From Deltaproteobacteria bacterium (lineage in GTDB: Bacteria; Desulfobacterota; Syntrophia; Syntrophales; UBA5619): DNA of 19,301 nt. How positions within the stretch are numbered: position 1 is the stretch's first letter; each line of letters opens with the position of its first letter. Below the pieces are notes generated by a model. That model was not told the DNA's origin. It ran no database searches and was given only the letters and a program-made list of their open reading frames with translations. The stretch is taken from contig JAJFTY010000138.1 in NCBI GenBank assembly GCA_021372695.1, positions 1-19,301 on the forward strand, written 5' to 3'. The position numbers were made by a program, and so were the translations under genes. This document shows positions 1 to 6,838 of the stretch, one piece after another.

Positions 1-445
1 TCGAAAGCACGGCTTCTTCGAGTTTCCTAAGCACGCGCTCCCGCCAGGGCCCGTCGAAGGTTGCCGGACTCTCAGCCATCGCGTCGGCGAGCGCATCGAA
101 GACGGTCAGCATCGTACCCGGTTTCGGGTCGTTCACCGCCATCCACGCCCGATCACGCCCCTGCCGCACGGCGTTGGGGAGAGCCTCGGCCGAGTCGGCC
201 GTGAGGAGACCCGAAAAAAAACGGGCGGCAATGTTCCCGGAATTCCCCCGCGCGGAGAGCAGCAGCTCCCGGGCAATCCGCTCCCTGCCCAGGGTCTGCT
301 GTCTGAGGGGCGAGAGGCTGGCCACGAGGTTCCGTCCCGTATCGCCGTCGGCCACGGGGAAGACGTTGATCTCGTCCAGCAGGTCCGCCCAGGCGGCAAC
401 CCGTTCGAAACCCGCCGTCAAGGCCTGAGGAAAAGGGCTCTCCAT
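1..445 (-). CDS. DAK2-domain protein (FakA/DhaL-like), N-terminal part, runs off the left edge
   Basis: About 148 codons are visible before the gene leaves the window; no stop is met. The N-terminus carries the DAK2 signature: NVFPVADGDTG at residues 27-37, whose two Asp residues (33, 35) match the Mg-ATP-binding aspartates of DhaL/FakA-type kinases, and ARGNSG at 65-70, followed by a FFSGL segment. In known families DAK2 proteins phosphorylate dihydroxyacetone or, as FakA, fatty acids bound to a FakB/DegV partner; some bacterial versions are fused to a DegV domain. Whether a DegV domain follows cannot be seen here. The ATG lies only 2 nt after the thioesterase stop, so it is the third gene of the ammonia lyase-thioesterase operon. 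That context favours an acyl or aryl-acyl substrate over dihydroxyacetone, but this is inference. Confidence 0.8.
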   Translation of the reverse strand, partial: MESPFPQALTAGFERVAAWADLLDEINVFPVADGDTGRNLVASLSPLRQQTLGRERIARELLLSARGNSGNIAARFFSGLLTADSAEALPNAVRQGRDRAWMAVNDPKPGTMLTVFDALADAMAESPATFDGPWRERVLRKLEEAVLS

Positions 446-447
446 CT

Positions 448-867
448 TCAGAACCCCAGCGCCCGGCTGATCTCTTCCGGAATCGTGTAGACCATCTCCA
501 TCTCCGGGGTGAGCACACAGGCCTGTTCCGTCGTCCCCCGGGCGCAGATCGTTCCGCCGGCAACGAGGCGGATCTCGAAGGCGACGACAATCTTGGACCG
601 GGCATCCTTCACGGTGGCCTTACAGATGAATTCATCTCCGCAGCGAAGGGGATGGATATGTTTGACGGCGCTCCGGATGATGGGAAAAATGTACCGCGTC
701 CGCTCATGAAACGCGAAGAGATCGATCCCGAGCGCGTCGAAGAGTTCGGAACGGGCGATATCGAAATACTTCAGATAGTTGCCGTGCCAGACGATCTGCA
801 TCGGGTCGGCATCGAAAAACGGCACCTTCATCCTCACTTCGTGGCTCTTGAAGGTCAGCGATTCCAT
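448..867 (-). CDS. 4HBT-type hot-dog acyl/aryl-CoA thioesterase
   Basis: A 139-residue single-domain protein, the usual size for the YbgC/4-hydroxybenzoyl-CoA thioesterase family. The family motif is clear near the start: FFDADPMQIVWHGNY at residues 17-31. Asp21, before Pro22, aligns with the catalytic Asp of 4-hydroxybenzoyl-CoA thioesterase, and His28-Gly-Asn-Tyr follows as in YbgC-like members. It should hydrolyse a thioester (CoA or ACP bound). The start at 867 is chosen over an in-frame upstream ATG because GGAGG lies 4-5 nt before it and because it overlaps the ammonia lyase stop by 13 nt, typical of translational coupling. Thioesterases of this class (ApeK-like) occur in aryl polyene clusters, where they release or proofread acyl intermediates. 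The exact substrate is not readable from sequence. Confidence 0.88.
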   Translation of the reverse strand: MESLTFKSHEVRMKVPFFDADPMQIVWHGNYLKYFDIARSELFDALGIDLFAFHERTRYIFPIIRSAVKHIHPLRCGDEFICKATVKDARSKIVVAFEIRLVAGGTICARGTTEQACVLTPEMEMVYTIPEEISRALGF

Positions 868-2426
868 TCGCCCTCCTTCGGGAAGCCGTTTTCGGAAATC
901 TCGCGGGCCACCGCTTCGATGTCGGCATCCATGGGCCGGTCTTCGAGCGTCGGTGACGCGATCCGGCGCAGTTCCGCGACCCACTGCTCCAGACGGGGAC
1001 GGCTCTCCAGGCGTCCCCGGATTTCGCAGGCCTGGGCCGCTGCCAGCAGATGGATGGCCGCAACCCGCTCCGCGAGGGTGCAGACGCGGGATGCATCCCG
1101 CGCCGCGATCGTCCCCATGCTCACCTTGTCCTGGTTGTGCGATTCGGTCGACCGGGAGAAGGAGGCGGCGGGCATGGTCGCCTTGAGCGCTTCCGCGGTC
1201 AAGGCAGAAGCCGTGATTGACATGGCCTTGAACCCGTGGCGGCGGAGGCTTGCCTCTCCGGTCACCCGGACGAGATCGGCGGGCAGCCCCCGGTTGACAT
1301 TGGGGTTGACCAGGAGCGCCACCTGCCGGTCGGCCATGTCGGCCGCCGACGCCAGAGCCGCCTTCAGAGCATCCATCGCGAAGGCGATATGGCCGCCATA
1401 GAAGTTGCCGCCGGTCAGGGGACGATCCAGCGCCTCGGCAAAGAGGGGATTGTCGTTGGCGCTATTCGCCTCGATCTCGACCCACGTCCGGATCCACACA
1501 AGGGCGTCGCACAGCACCCCCAGGATCTGCGGTGCGCAGCGCAGGGAATAGGGATCCTGGAGAGCCTCCGGACCCTCAGCCTCCAGTCCCTTTCTTGCCC
1601 CCCGGGTGGTCAAGAGTTGCCGGATCCGGCCGGCGACATGGATCTGACCCGGGAAAGGCTTGGCCTCGCCGATCGCACGATGGTAGTGGTCGGCCTTGCC
1701 CAGGAGCGCATGGACGGAGAGCGCCGAGGCGCCGCTCGCCGCCTCCAGAAGGTGACACGCCCGGTCGAGGTTGACCGCGGCGATCCCGGTCATCACGGAC
1801 GTCCCGTTGATCAGCGCGAGCGGCTCCTTCGGTCCGAAGCGGTAAGGCTTCATTTTCGCCATCCGCAATGCCCTTTCGGCCGGCATCCGCTTTCCGCCGT
1901 ACCGCACCTCGCGTTCGCCGGCCAGCGCAGCCAGGATGTAGGAGAGGGGCGTCAGGTCCCCGGAGGCGCCGACCGAACCTTCACAGGGCACGATCGGGGT
2001 GATCCCGGTGTTGAGAAACGCGGCAAGATGGTCCAGGAGCGCAATCGAAACGCCCGAATAGCCGCGCGCCAGGCAGAGCATCCTGCAGATCATGGCCGCC
2101 CGCGTCTCCTCGACACCCAGAGGCTCGCCCGTGCCGCAGCCGTGAAAGCGCATCAGGTCTGCGCCGCCGTTCAGGACCGACCCTTTCTTGAGCCTGTTTC
2201 CGCATGATTTTCCGTACCCGGTGGTCACGCCGTACACGGGAAGGTCGGCTTCGATGGCCGCGTACACACGCCTGCGGGCCCCTTCCATTCTTTCTCGAAA
2301 ACCCTCGTCCCCGCTGATCCGGACGGGAATGCCCCTCCTGGCCACGGCGACGATTCCGCCGAGAGATACCGGCCCCTCTCCGATGACCACCTCACGAATC
2401 TCTTTCTGTTTTTCGTCTTTTCCCAC
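855..2426 (-). CDS. Aromatic amino acid ammonia lyase (HAL/PAL/TAL family, MIO enzyme)
   Basis: A 523-residue, full-length MIO-dependent lyase. It removes ammonia non-oxidatively from an aromatic amino acid, giving cinnamate, 4-coumarate or urocanate. The self-cyclising Ala154-Ser155-Gly156 triad sits in GSVGASGDLTPLSY. The catalytic loop Tyr is Tyr65 (YGVTTGYG). Substrate-binding LINGTS (205-210), a QDPYSLRCAPQ segment, NDNPLF and HNQDKVSMGT are all present. The residues matching the selectivity pair of RsTAL (His-Leu) and PAL (Phe-Leu) read Phe94-His95, so the substrate is not obvious; Tyr or Phe is more likely than His because no other hut gene is nearby. The start is GTG with GGGAG upstream. 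It heads an operon with the thioesterase and DAK2 gene and diverges from the DUF1846 gene. HAL-like lyases supply aryl acrylate starters in flexirubin/aryl polyene clusters. Confidence 0.93.
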   Translation of the reverse strand: MGKDEKQKEIREVVIGEGPVSLGGIVAVARRGIPVRISGDEGFRERMEGARRRVYAAIEADLPVYGVTTGYGKSCGNRLKKGSVLNGGADLMRFHGCGTGEPLGVEETRAAMICRMLCLARGYSGVSIALLDHLAAFLNTGITPIVPCEGSVGASGDLTPLSYILAALAGEREVRYGGKRMPAERALRMAKMKPYRFGPKEPLALINGTSVMTGIAAVNLDRACHLLEAASGASALSVHALLGKADHYHRAIGEAKPFPGQIHVAGRIRQLLTTRGARKGLEAEGPEALQDPYSLRCAPQILGVLCDALVWIRTWVEIEANSANDNPLFAEALDRPLTGGNFYGGHIAFAMDALKAALASAADMADRQVALLVNPNVNRGLPADLVRVTGEASLRRHGFKAMSITASALTAEALKATMPAASFSRSTESHNQDKVSMGTIAARDASRVCTLAERVAAIHLLAAAQACEIRGRLESRPRLEQWVAELRRIASPTLEDRPMDADIEAVAREISENGFPKEGEWNR

Positions 2427-2442
2427 GTCTTCTCCCGAGGAC

Positions 2443-2460
2443 TGAACGTGATCACGTTCA
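2443..2460. promoter_or_regulatory. Perfect 18-bp palindrome, candidate operator of the ammonia lyase operon
   Basis: TGAACGTGATCACGTTCA is its own reverse complement over all 18 bases. It lies 17 bp upstream of the ammonia lyase GTG, between the likely minus-strand promoter and the ribosome site. It has no following T-run, so a terminator is unlikely. Its size and symmetry suit a dimeric repressor (TetR, GntR or similar), but no regulator gene is present in the window and the family cannot be told. Confidence 0.5.
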
Positions 2461-2480
2461 CCGGTTTCCGACCGATGCCG

Positions 2481-2495
2481 CTTCCTTGCAGGAAG
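2481..2495. repeat. Short inverted repeat in the divergent promoter region
   Basis: CTTCCT-TGC-AGGAAG: two perfect 6-bp arms around 3 bases, lying just downstream of the putative minus-strand -10 region and upstream of the 18-bp palindrome. It could be a second regulatory site or a 5' UTR hairpin. With such short arms, chance is also possible. Confidence 0.25.
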
Positions 2496-2498
2496 GAA

Positions 2499-2527
2499 GA
2501 TATCCTGCTTATGTGTTCAATTGTCAA
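2499..2527 (-). promoter_or_regulatory. Putative promoter of the ammonia lyase operon
   Basis: On the minus strand a perfect -35 box TTGACA (2527-2522) is followed after 17 bp by GATATC (2504-2499), a poor -10 (3 of 6 matches); a 19-bp spacer would give TATCTT (4 of 6). The -35 is excellent and the -10 weak, as is common for activated or regulated promoters. It would give a leader of about 65 nt containing both inverted repeats. Confidence 0.4.
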
Positions 2528-2550
2528 GTGAAAGCAGAGTTTCTTATCTT

Positions 2551-2579
2551 TTGACATGGGAATCCGTTTGATCTATATT
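2551..2579 (+). promoter_or_regulatory. Strong sigma-70 type promoter for the DUF1846 gene
   Basis: TTGACA (2551-2556), an exact 17-bp spacer, then TATATT (2574-2579, 5 of 6 matches). Transcription would start near 2586, leaving a leader of roughly 100 nt before the ATG at 2685. It is the best consensus promoter seen in the window and is divergent from the ammonia lyase promoter, with the two TTGACA boxes only 23 bp apart. Confidence 0.65.
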
Positions 2580-2684
2580 CCCGCTCGCCAGTTCGGGGGG
2601 CGCATCGGGGCTCATCATTCGCGCCGCACTACGGAATGAACCGACAAACGAGCGAATTGTCGTGCAACGGGGGGGCACTCATCC

Positions 2685-4202
2685 ATGCAGGAAGAGATCG
2701 GTTTCGACAACGAAAAGTACATCCGCGAGCAAACGGCCAAGATTCTCGAAAGGGTTGAACGGTTCGACAACAAGCTCTACCTCGAATTCGGGGGCAAGCT
2801 GCTTTACGATTATCATGCGGCCCGCGTCCTCCCCGGGTACGACCCGAACGTCAAGATGCGGCTGATCCAGGAGCTCAAGGAGAAGGCCGACATTCTGCTC
2901 TGTATCTACGCAGGAGACATCGAGAGGAAGAAGATCCGCGCCGACTTCGGCATCACCTACGATTCCGATGCCCTCAAGCTGATCGACGATCTTCGGAACT
3001 GGGGGATCAATGTCCTGGGCGTCGTGATCACGCGGTTCGACCACCAGCCTTCGGCGCAACTCTTCATGAACAAGCTGGAGAGAAGGGGAATCCGGGTTTA
3101 CACCCACCACTTCACCCGGGGTTATCCGACAGATGTCGAAGCGATCGTGAGCGACGAGGGATACGGCGCCAATACCTACATCGAAACCGACAAGCCCCTG
3201 GTGATCGTAACCGGGCCCGGCCCGGGAAGCGGCAAACTCGCCACCTGTCTGTCTCAGCTTTATCACGAATACCGGCGGGGGGTCAGAGCAGGGTATGCCA
3301 AATTCGAAACCTTCCCGATCTGGAACCTGCCCCTCCGGCACCCGGTGAACGTGGCCTATGAAGCGGCCACCGCGGATATCCGCGATTTCAACCTGATCGA
3401 CCCCTTTCACCTGGAGGCCTACGACGAAAAAGCGGTGAATTACAACCGCGATGTGGAGGTTTTTCCGGTCGTCAAACGGATTCTCGAAAAGATCACGGGG
3501 GGCGACTCCTTCTACAGTTCACCGACGGACATGGGGGTGAACAAGGCGGGGTTCGCCATCACCAACGACGATGTCACCCGCCGTGCAGCCGAGCAGGAGG
3601 TGATCCGGCGGTATTATCGTTACCGCTGCGAGTACGCCATGGGATTCGCAGACAAGGAGACGGTCCAGAGAGTGGAGCTCTTTCTCGATGACATGAACAT
3701 TCATCCCGAGGATCGCCGCGTCGTCGCACCGGCATGGAAAGCGGCCAGGGACGCACAGGAACAGAACAAGGGAAACGAGGGCATCTATTGCGGCGCCGCG
3801 ATCAAACTCAAAGACGGCTCCCTGGTCACGGGCAACAATTCCGCGCTGATGCATGCCTCATCGAGCCTGATCCTTCATGCCATCAAGTCCCTTGCCGGCG
3901 TCCCCGGCAAGATCGCCCTGCTGCCCGCCTACATCACGGACGCCGTCAGAAACATGAAGACCGATATCCTCAATGAAAAATCGGTCAGTCTCGACTTGGA
4001 GGAGACGCTAATCGCGCTCAGCATCAGCGCGGCGACCAATTCGGCGGCCCAACTCGCCATGGAAAGACTGAAAGAACTCCGGGGCTGCGAAGTGCACATC
4101 ACCCATATGCCCACTCCCGGCGACGAAGCGGGGCTGAGGCGTCTGGGGGTCAATCTGACCAGCGAGCCCAATTTTTCCACCAAGGATCTGTTTTTGGCCT
4201 GA
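2685..4202 (+). CDS. DUF1846 / UPF0371 family protein
   Basis: A 505-residue protein that reads end to end like the UPF0371 (DUF1846) family: the N-terminal KYIREQTAKILERVERFDNK and the following YLEFGGKLLYDYHAARVLPG are the family hallmark. A glycine-rich loop GPGPGSGK at 177-184 follows a hydrophobic strand and resembles a nucleotide-binding P-loop. Members are cytosolic and of unknown biochemical function; structures exist for Gram-positive homologues. It is the only plus-strand gene in the window, stands alone between two minus-strand blocks and has its own strong promoter at 2551-2579. Because the family is, to my knowledge, commonest in Gram-positive bacteria, horizontal transfer is possible. 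Its link with the ammonia lyase pathway is positional only. Confidence 0.93.
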   Translation: MQEEIGFDNEKYIREQTAKILERVERFDNKLYLEFGGKLLYDYHAARVLPGYDPNVKMRLIQELKEKADILLCIYAGDIERKKIRADFGITYDSDALKLIDDLRNWGINVLGVVITRFDHQPSAQLFMNKLERRGIRVYTHHFTRGYPTDVEAIVSDEGYGANTYIETDKPLVIVTGPGPGSGKLATCLSQLYHEYRRGVRAGYAKFETFPIWNLPLRHPVNVAYEAATADIRDFNLIDPFHLEAYDEKAVNYNRDVEVFPVVKRILEKITGGDSFYSSPTDMGVNKAGFAITNDDVTRRAAEQEVIRRYYRYRCEYAMGFADKETVQRVELFLDDMNIHPEDRRVVAPAWKAARDAQEQNKGNEGIYCGAAIKLKDGSLVTGNNSALMHASSSLILHAIKSLAGVPGKIALLPAYITDAVRNMKTDILNEKSVSLDLEETLIALSISAATNSAAQLAMERLKELRGCEVHITHMPTPGDEAGLRRLGVNLTSEPNFSTKDLFLA

Positions 4203-4207
4203 CGGTC

Positions 4208-4254
4208 CGAGGAGGATTCCCTTCCCCGGTGCACCGGCGGAAATCGGTTCCTCG
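4208..4254. repeat. Nested inverted repeat between convergent genes
   Basis: Outer 6-bp arms CGAGGA/TCCTCG (4208-4213, 4249-4254) enclose a perfect 12-bp palindrome CCGGTGCACCGG (4226-4237). It lies in the 91-bp gap between the converging ends of the DUF1846 and VOC genes, where a bidirectional transcription end would be expected. No T-run follows on either strand, so classical intrinsic termination is not supported. Confidence 0.3.
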
Positions 4255-4293
4255 CCATGAGTGCAATCTGGCACAGTCAGTCATGGGGCATGA

Positions 4294-4710
4294 TCATCCC
4301 GTGGTCTTGGGTTCAGCCCCCTGGCGCGGACTCGGCTGAAGCATGCTCACCCGGTTCCCCTCGGTGTCGATGAAGGAGAGATACTGCCCCACACCGGGGA
4401 TCTCCATCGGCTCACCGAGCGGCTTGCCGCCGGCATCGATCACTTTGCGGATGGATTTTCGGAGATCGTCTACGGCGATGACGACAGACGGATATGGTGC
4501 GGGCCAATCGGGTTTCCTGGGGAAGAAGCCGCCATTGATCGCGCCCGGTCTTTTGGGGCCGCTCTCACCGGTTTCAGTGGTCATCGCCAGGACATAATTG
4601 CCCATCTTCTCGTCCAGCATCTGCATCTGCCAACCGAACGCGGCTTCATAAAACTTCGCCATGCGCACCCGGTTGTCGTACGGCATCTCGAAATGAACGA
4701 CGGAATCCAT
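4294..4710 (-). CDS. VOC (glyoxalase/bleomycin-resistance fold) family protein
   Basis: A small protein of 138 residues with one VOC domain built from two beta-alpha-beta-beta-beta halves. The first half opens with VVHFEMP and the KFYEAAFGWQ helix; the second ends with GQYLSFIDTEGNRVSMLQP, the usual closing strand of this superfamily. The family includes metal-dependent glyoxalases, dioxygenases and binding proteins; the substrate cannot be called. The start at 4710 is preferred over an in-frame ATG seven codons upstream because GGGAGG lies 6 nt before it. It lies 119 bp downstream of the radical SAM gene on the same strand, so it may be read through from that operon or have its own weak promoter. 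Confidence 0.85.
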   Translation of the reverse strand: MDSVVHFEMPYDNRVRMAKFYEAAFGWQMQMLDEKMGNYVLAMTTETGESGPKRPGAINGGFFPRKPDWPAPYPSVVIAVDDLRKSIRKVIDAGGKPLGEPMEIPGVGQYLSFIDTEGNRVSMLQPSPRQGAEPKTTG

Positions 4711-4829
4711 ACCATACCTCCCATCAATCATTGTTTGCGCCTAAGGTAATACGTCGCGCGACTCCCGGGCAATGGCAGTTCAGCGTCAGCAGATTGCGAG
4801 TCGTTCCCTGCCGAACCGATGGCCGATAC

Positions 4830-6092
4830 CTATTGGTCCTCCCGACCGAAGCGACTGACGAGGAGATCCCGCCGTCGGGGACGGAAGGTACCGTCCGCCT
4901 TCTCCCTCTCGACCACCCGCTTGAAGAGCTTGAACATCTTGTAATTCTGAGGCTCTTCCCGGTAAAAGGTTTCCCAGGCATAGGAGAGCAGTTCCTGGAG
5001 ACGCGCCGGGCTCATGTGTCTCGGCTGGAAGACCACCCGGTCGGCCGTATACTGGTCCCAGTCAAAGCTGAGAATCCGCTTTTCCTTCGCCAGATCGTCG
5101 AACGTCCGGGTGTGGGGGAAAGGGGTGAGCACGGTGAATTCGGCCAGGTCCAGCCCGATCTCCAGCAGGAAATCGATGAGCCGCAGGATGTCGTCCTCCG
5201 TTTGATTGTCCAGCCCCAGCAGGACCGTTCCCTCCACGGCGATGCCGTGGTCGTGATACCGCTTCACCCGCTCGCGGATGTGATCGGAGGTGTCGAAGAC
5301 GGCCTGGTAAACATACCAAGCGCCGGCCTGCGCCGCCAGGTCGAGCACCCGGTCATCTTCTTCGATCGGATGGCAGCACCACTTCTTCTTCAGCGGGATC
5401 ATCTCGGTGAAGAGATCGATTTCCCACACCCGGTCCTGGGCCAGGGAGTTGTCCACGATGAAGAGGCGGTTGTTGTCGATCGCGGCCATCTCCTCGATGA
5501 CCCGGCCCACGGGCCGCGGACGAAAGCGCCTTCCCCCGAGGTAGCTGACGCAGCAGGGGTAGCAGTTGAACCGGCACCCCCGGGAGGCATGCACGAGATC
5601 CACCATCTGGATCCCCTTGTAGTTGTAGAGATCGCGATGGAGGATGCTGCGCCGGGCCGGACCGATGATCTCCGGCGATGGCGGTGCCGCGAAGAAGTCA
5701 TAGACTGGCTTGAGGCGGCCCTGTTGCCAGTCGGCAAAGACCTCCTCCATCCGTCCTTCGGCTTCGCCGAGAAAAACGGCGTCGGCGTGCTTTCCGGTCT
5801 CCTCCGCATGGAGCATCGTTCCGATTCCGCCGCAGATCACCGGAATGCCTTTTCTGCGGTAGCCGTCCGCGATCTCCCAGCCACGCTTCACCTGACAGGT
5901 CAGCATCATCGAGATGCCGACAAAATCGGCGCCGTCATCCGCGGGAAGGGATTCCACGTTTTCGTCGACAAACTCCAGTTCCCACTCAGGCGGCAGTGTC
6001 GCGGCAAAGACCACGGGTCCGTGCGGGGGCAGATGGAATTCCGTCTGCCGCTCCATCTTTTGCCAGCGTGGGTAGATGAGGCGAAATTTCAT
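4830..6092 (-). CDS. B12-binding domain radical SAM protein
   Basis: A 420-residue two-domain protein. Residues 1 to about 130 form a cobalamin-binding-like Rossmann domain (GADFVGISMMLT, VICGGIG, HADAVFLGEAEG) with no DxHxxG motif. This is the pattern of class B radical SAM methylases and BchE/HpnP-like enzymes. The radical SAM core begins at about 160, with the [4Fe-4S] cysteines Cys173, Cys177 and Cys180 in CRFNCYPC. Family members methylate unactivated carbons or do cyclisation chemistry in lipids, pigments and antibiotics. The start overlaps the stop of the lipoprotein gene by 4 nt (ATGA), so it belongs firmly to the ligase-ketoreductase-LolA-lipoprotein operon. A role in tailoring the product of that operon is inference. 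It is not part of the standard aryl polyene gene set. Confidence 0.9.
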   Translation of the reverse strand: MKFRLIYPRWQKMERQTEFHLPPHGPVVFAATLPPEWELEFVDENVESLPADDGADFVGISMMLTCQVKRGWEIADGYRRKGIPVICGGIGTMLHAEETGKHADAVFLGEAEGRMEEVFADWQQGRLKPVYDFFAAPPSPEIIGPARRSILHRDLYNYKGIQMVDLVHASRGCRFNCYPCCVSYLGGRRFRPRPVGRVIEEMAAIDNNRLFIVDNSLAQDRVWEIDLFTEMIPLKKKWCCHPIEEDDRVLDLAAQAGAWYVYQAVFDTSDHIRERVKRYHDHGIAVEGTVLLGLDNQTEDDILRLIDFLLEIGLDLAEFTVLTPFPHTRTFDDLAKEKRILSFDWDQYTADRVVFQPRHMSPARLQELLSYAWETFYREEPQNYKMFKLFKRVVEREKADGTFRPRRRDLLVSRFGREDQ

Positions 6093-6838
6093 GGCATCCT
6101 CTTCTCCTTTTCGTGACCCGGCCCAGGAGCGTCGGCTCCGGCGGGTGTCTCCGGCACGGCCGCGGAACTGTCCAGCGCCTCGCTCTCCAGAAGCCGGAGC
6201 CGCAGTCCGTAGGGCGGCCAGCCGCCCCGGATTTCGACCGTTTCAGCCAGGCCGGGCTGGTTCAAGGGGGCCATTTTCACCCTTTTTTGCACCGTCCGAT
6301 CGTCTCCATAAAGTCGGATCTCGACCTCGCCATTGCGGAACGTCGAGACCTCCTCCATCCGTCCGTCAGGGAGTTCATACCGGCACATCCGGGCGCCCTC
6401 TTCCCCCTCACCCCAGGCCGCCGGCTCCCCTCCGGGCTGGAAAAAGGCGAGACGAACATCTGCCGCAAGCCCTTCCGCGAAGGCCGGCTTGTCAAAAGGC
6501 GGCACGGCCCGGTGAACGGTGAGCGTTTGACCCGCCTCGGCGTCAAAGAGGACAAATCCCTCGATCGTCATGAGCGCCGTCCGGAAAGCCCGCGTCCTGG
6601 GGTCGGCCACCAGAACCCCGATCGCCGTCCCCGCACCACCGCCGGGCATCACCGTTTCCAGGGCGTGCACCAGCCGGAAACCTTCGGGCAAAAACGGGCG
6701 CCGGCACTCCTCCAGAACGGCGGCTTTCCGGGCCGGGTCCAGAGGGGTCAGGGGCTTGAGCCCAGCGCAGCCGGCCAGGGCCAGTAGAAGGGCAAGGAGG
6801 GTGGGAACCGTTATCCGTCGGCAGGGGATGGCGATCAT
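6089..6838 (-). CDS. DUF3261-like outer-membrane lipoprotein
   Basis: A 249-residue protein with a lipoprotein signal peptide: basic start (residues 1-8), hydrophobic stretch TLLALLLALAG and lipobox LAGC with acylated Cys24. The mature part holds a beta-rich domain (GTAIGVLVADPRTRAFRTAL, then GFVLFDAEAGQTLTVHRAVPP). Its pattern and position resemble DUF3261 lipoproteins of aryl polyene clusters, which sit beside a LolA-like gene; the family call is by context plus pattern, not a firm match. The C-terminal 30 residues are Pro/Ala/Gly-rich and low complexity. The ATG overlaps the LolA-like stop by 4 nt (ATGA). A much longer open frame continues upstream through the LolA-like gene, but it has no signal or homology and is rejected as start. 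Confidence 0.7.
   Translation of the reverse strand: MIAIPCRRITVPTLLALLLALAGCAGLKPLTPLDPARKAAVLEECRRPFLPEGFRLVHALETVMPGGGAGTAIGVLVADPRTRAFRTALMTIEGFVLFDAEAGQTLTVHRAVPPFDKPAFAEGLAADVRLAFFQPGGEPAAWGEGEEGARMCRYELPDGRMEEVSTFRNGEVEIRLYGDDRTVQKRVKMAPLNQPGLAETVEIRGGWPPYGLRLRLLESEALDSSAAVPETPAGADAPGPGHEKEKRMP

Noticed and set aside
4731..6116. A 461-codon open frame on the plus strand
   Set aside because: Antisense to the radical SAM gene, whose motifs and overlaps are unambiguous; the antisense translation shows no family pattern.
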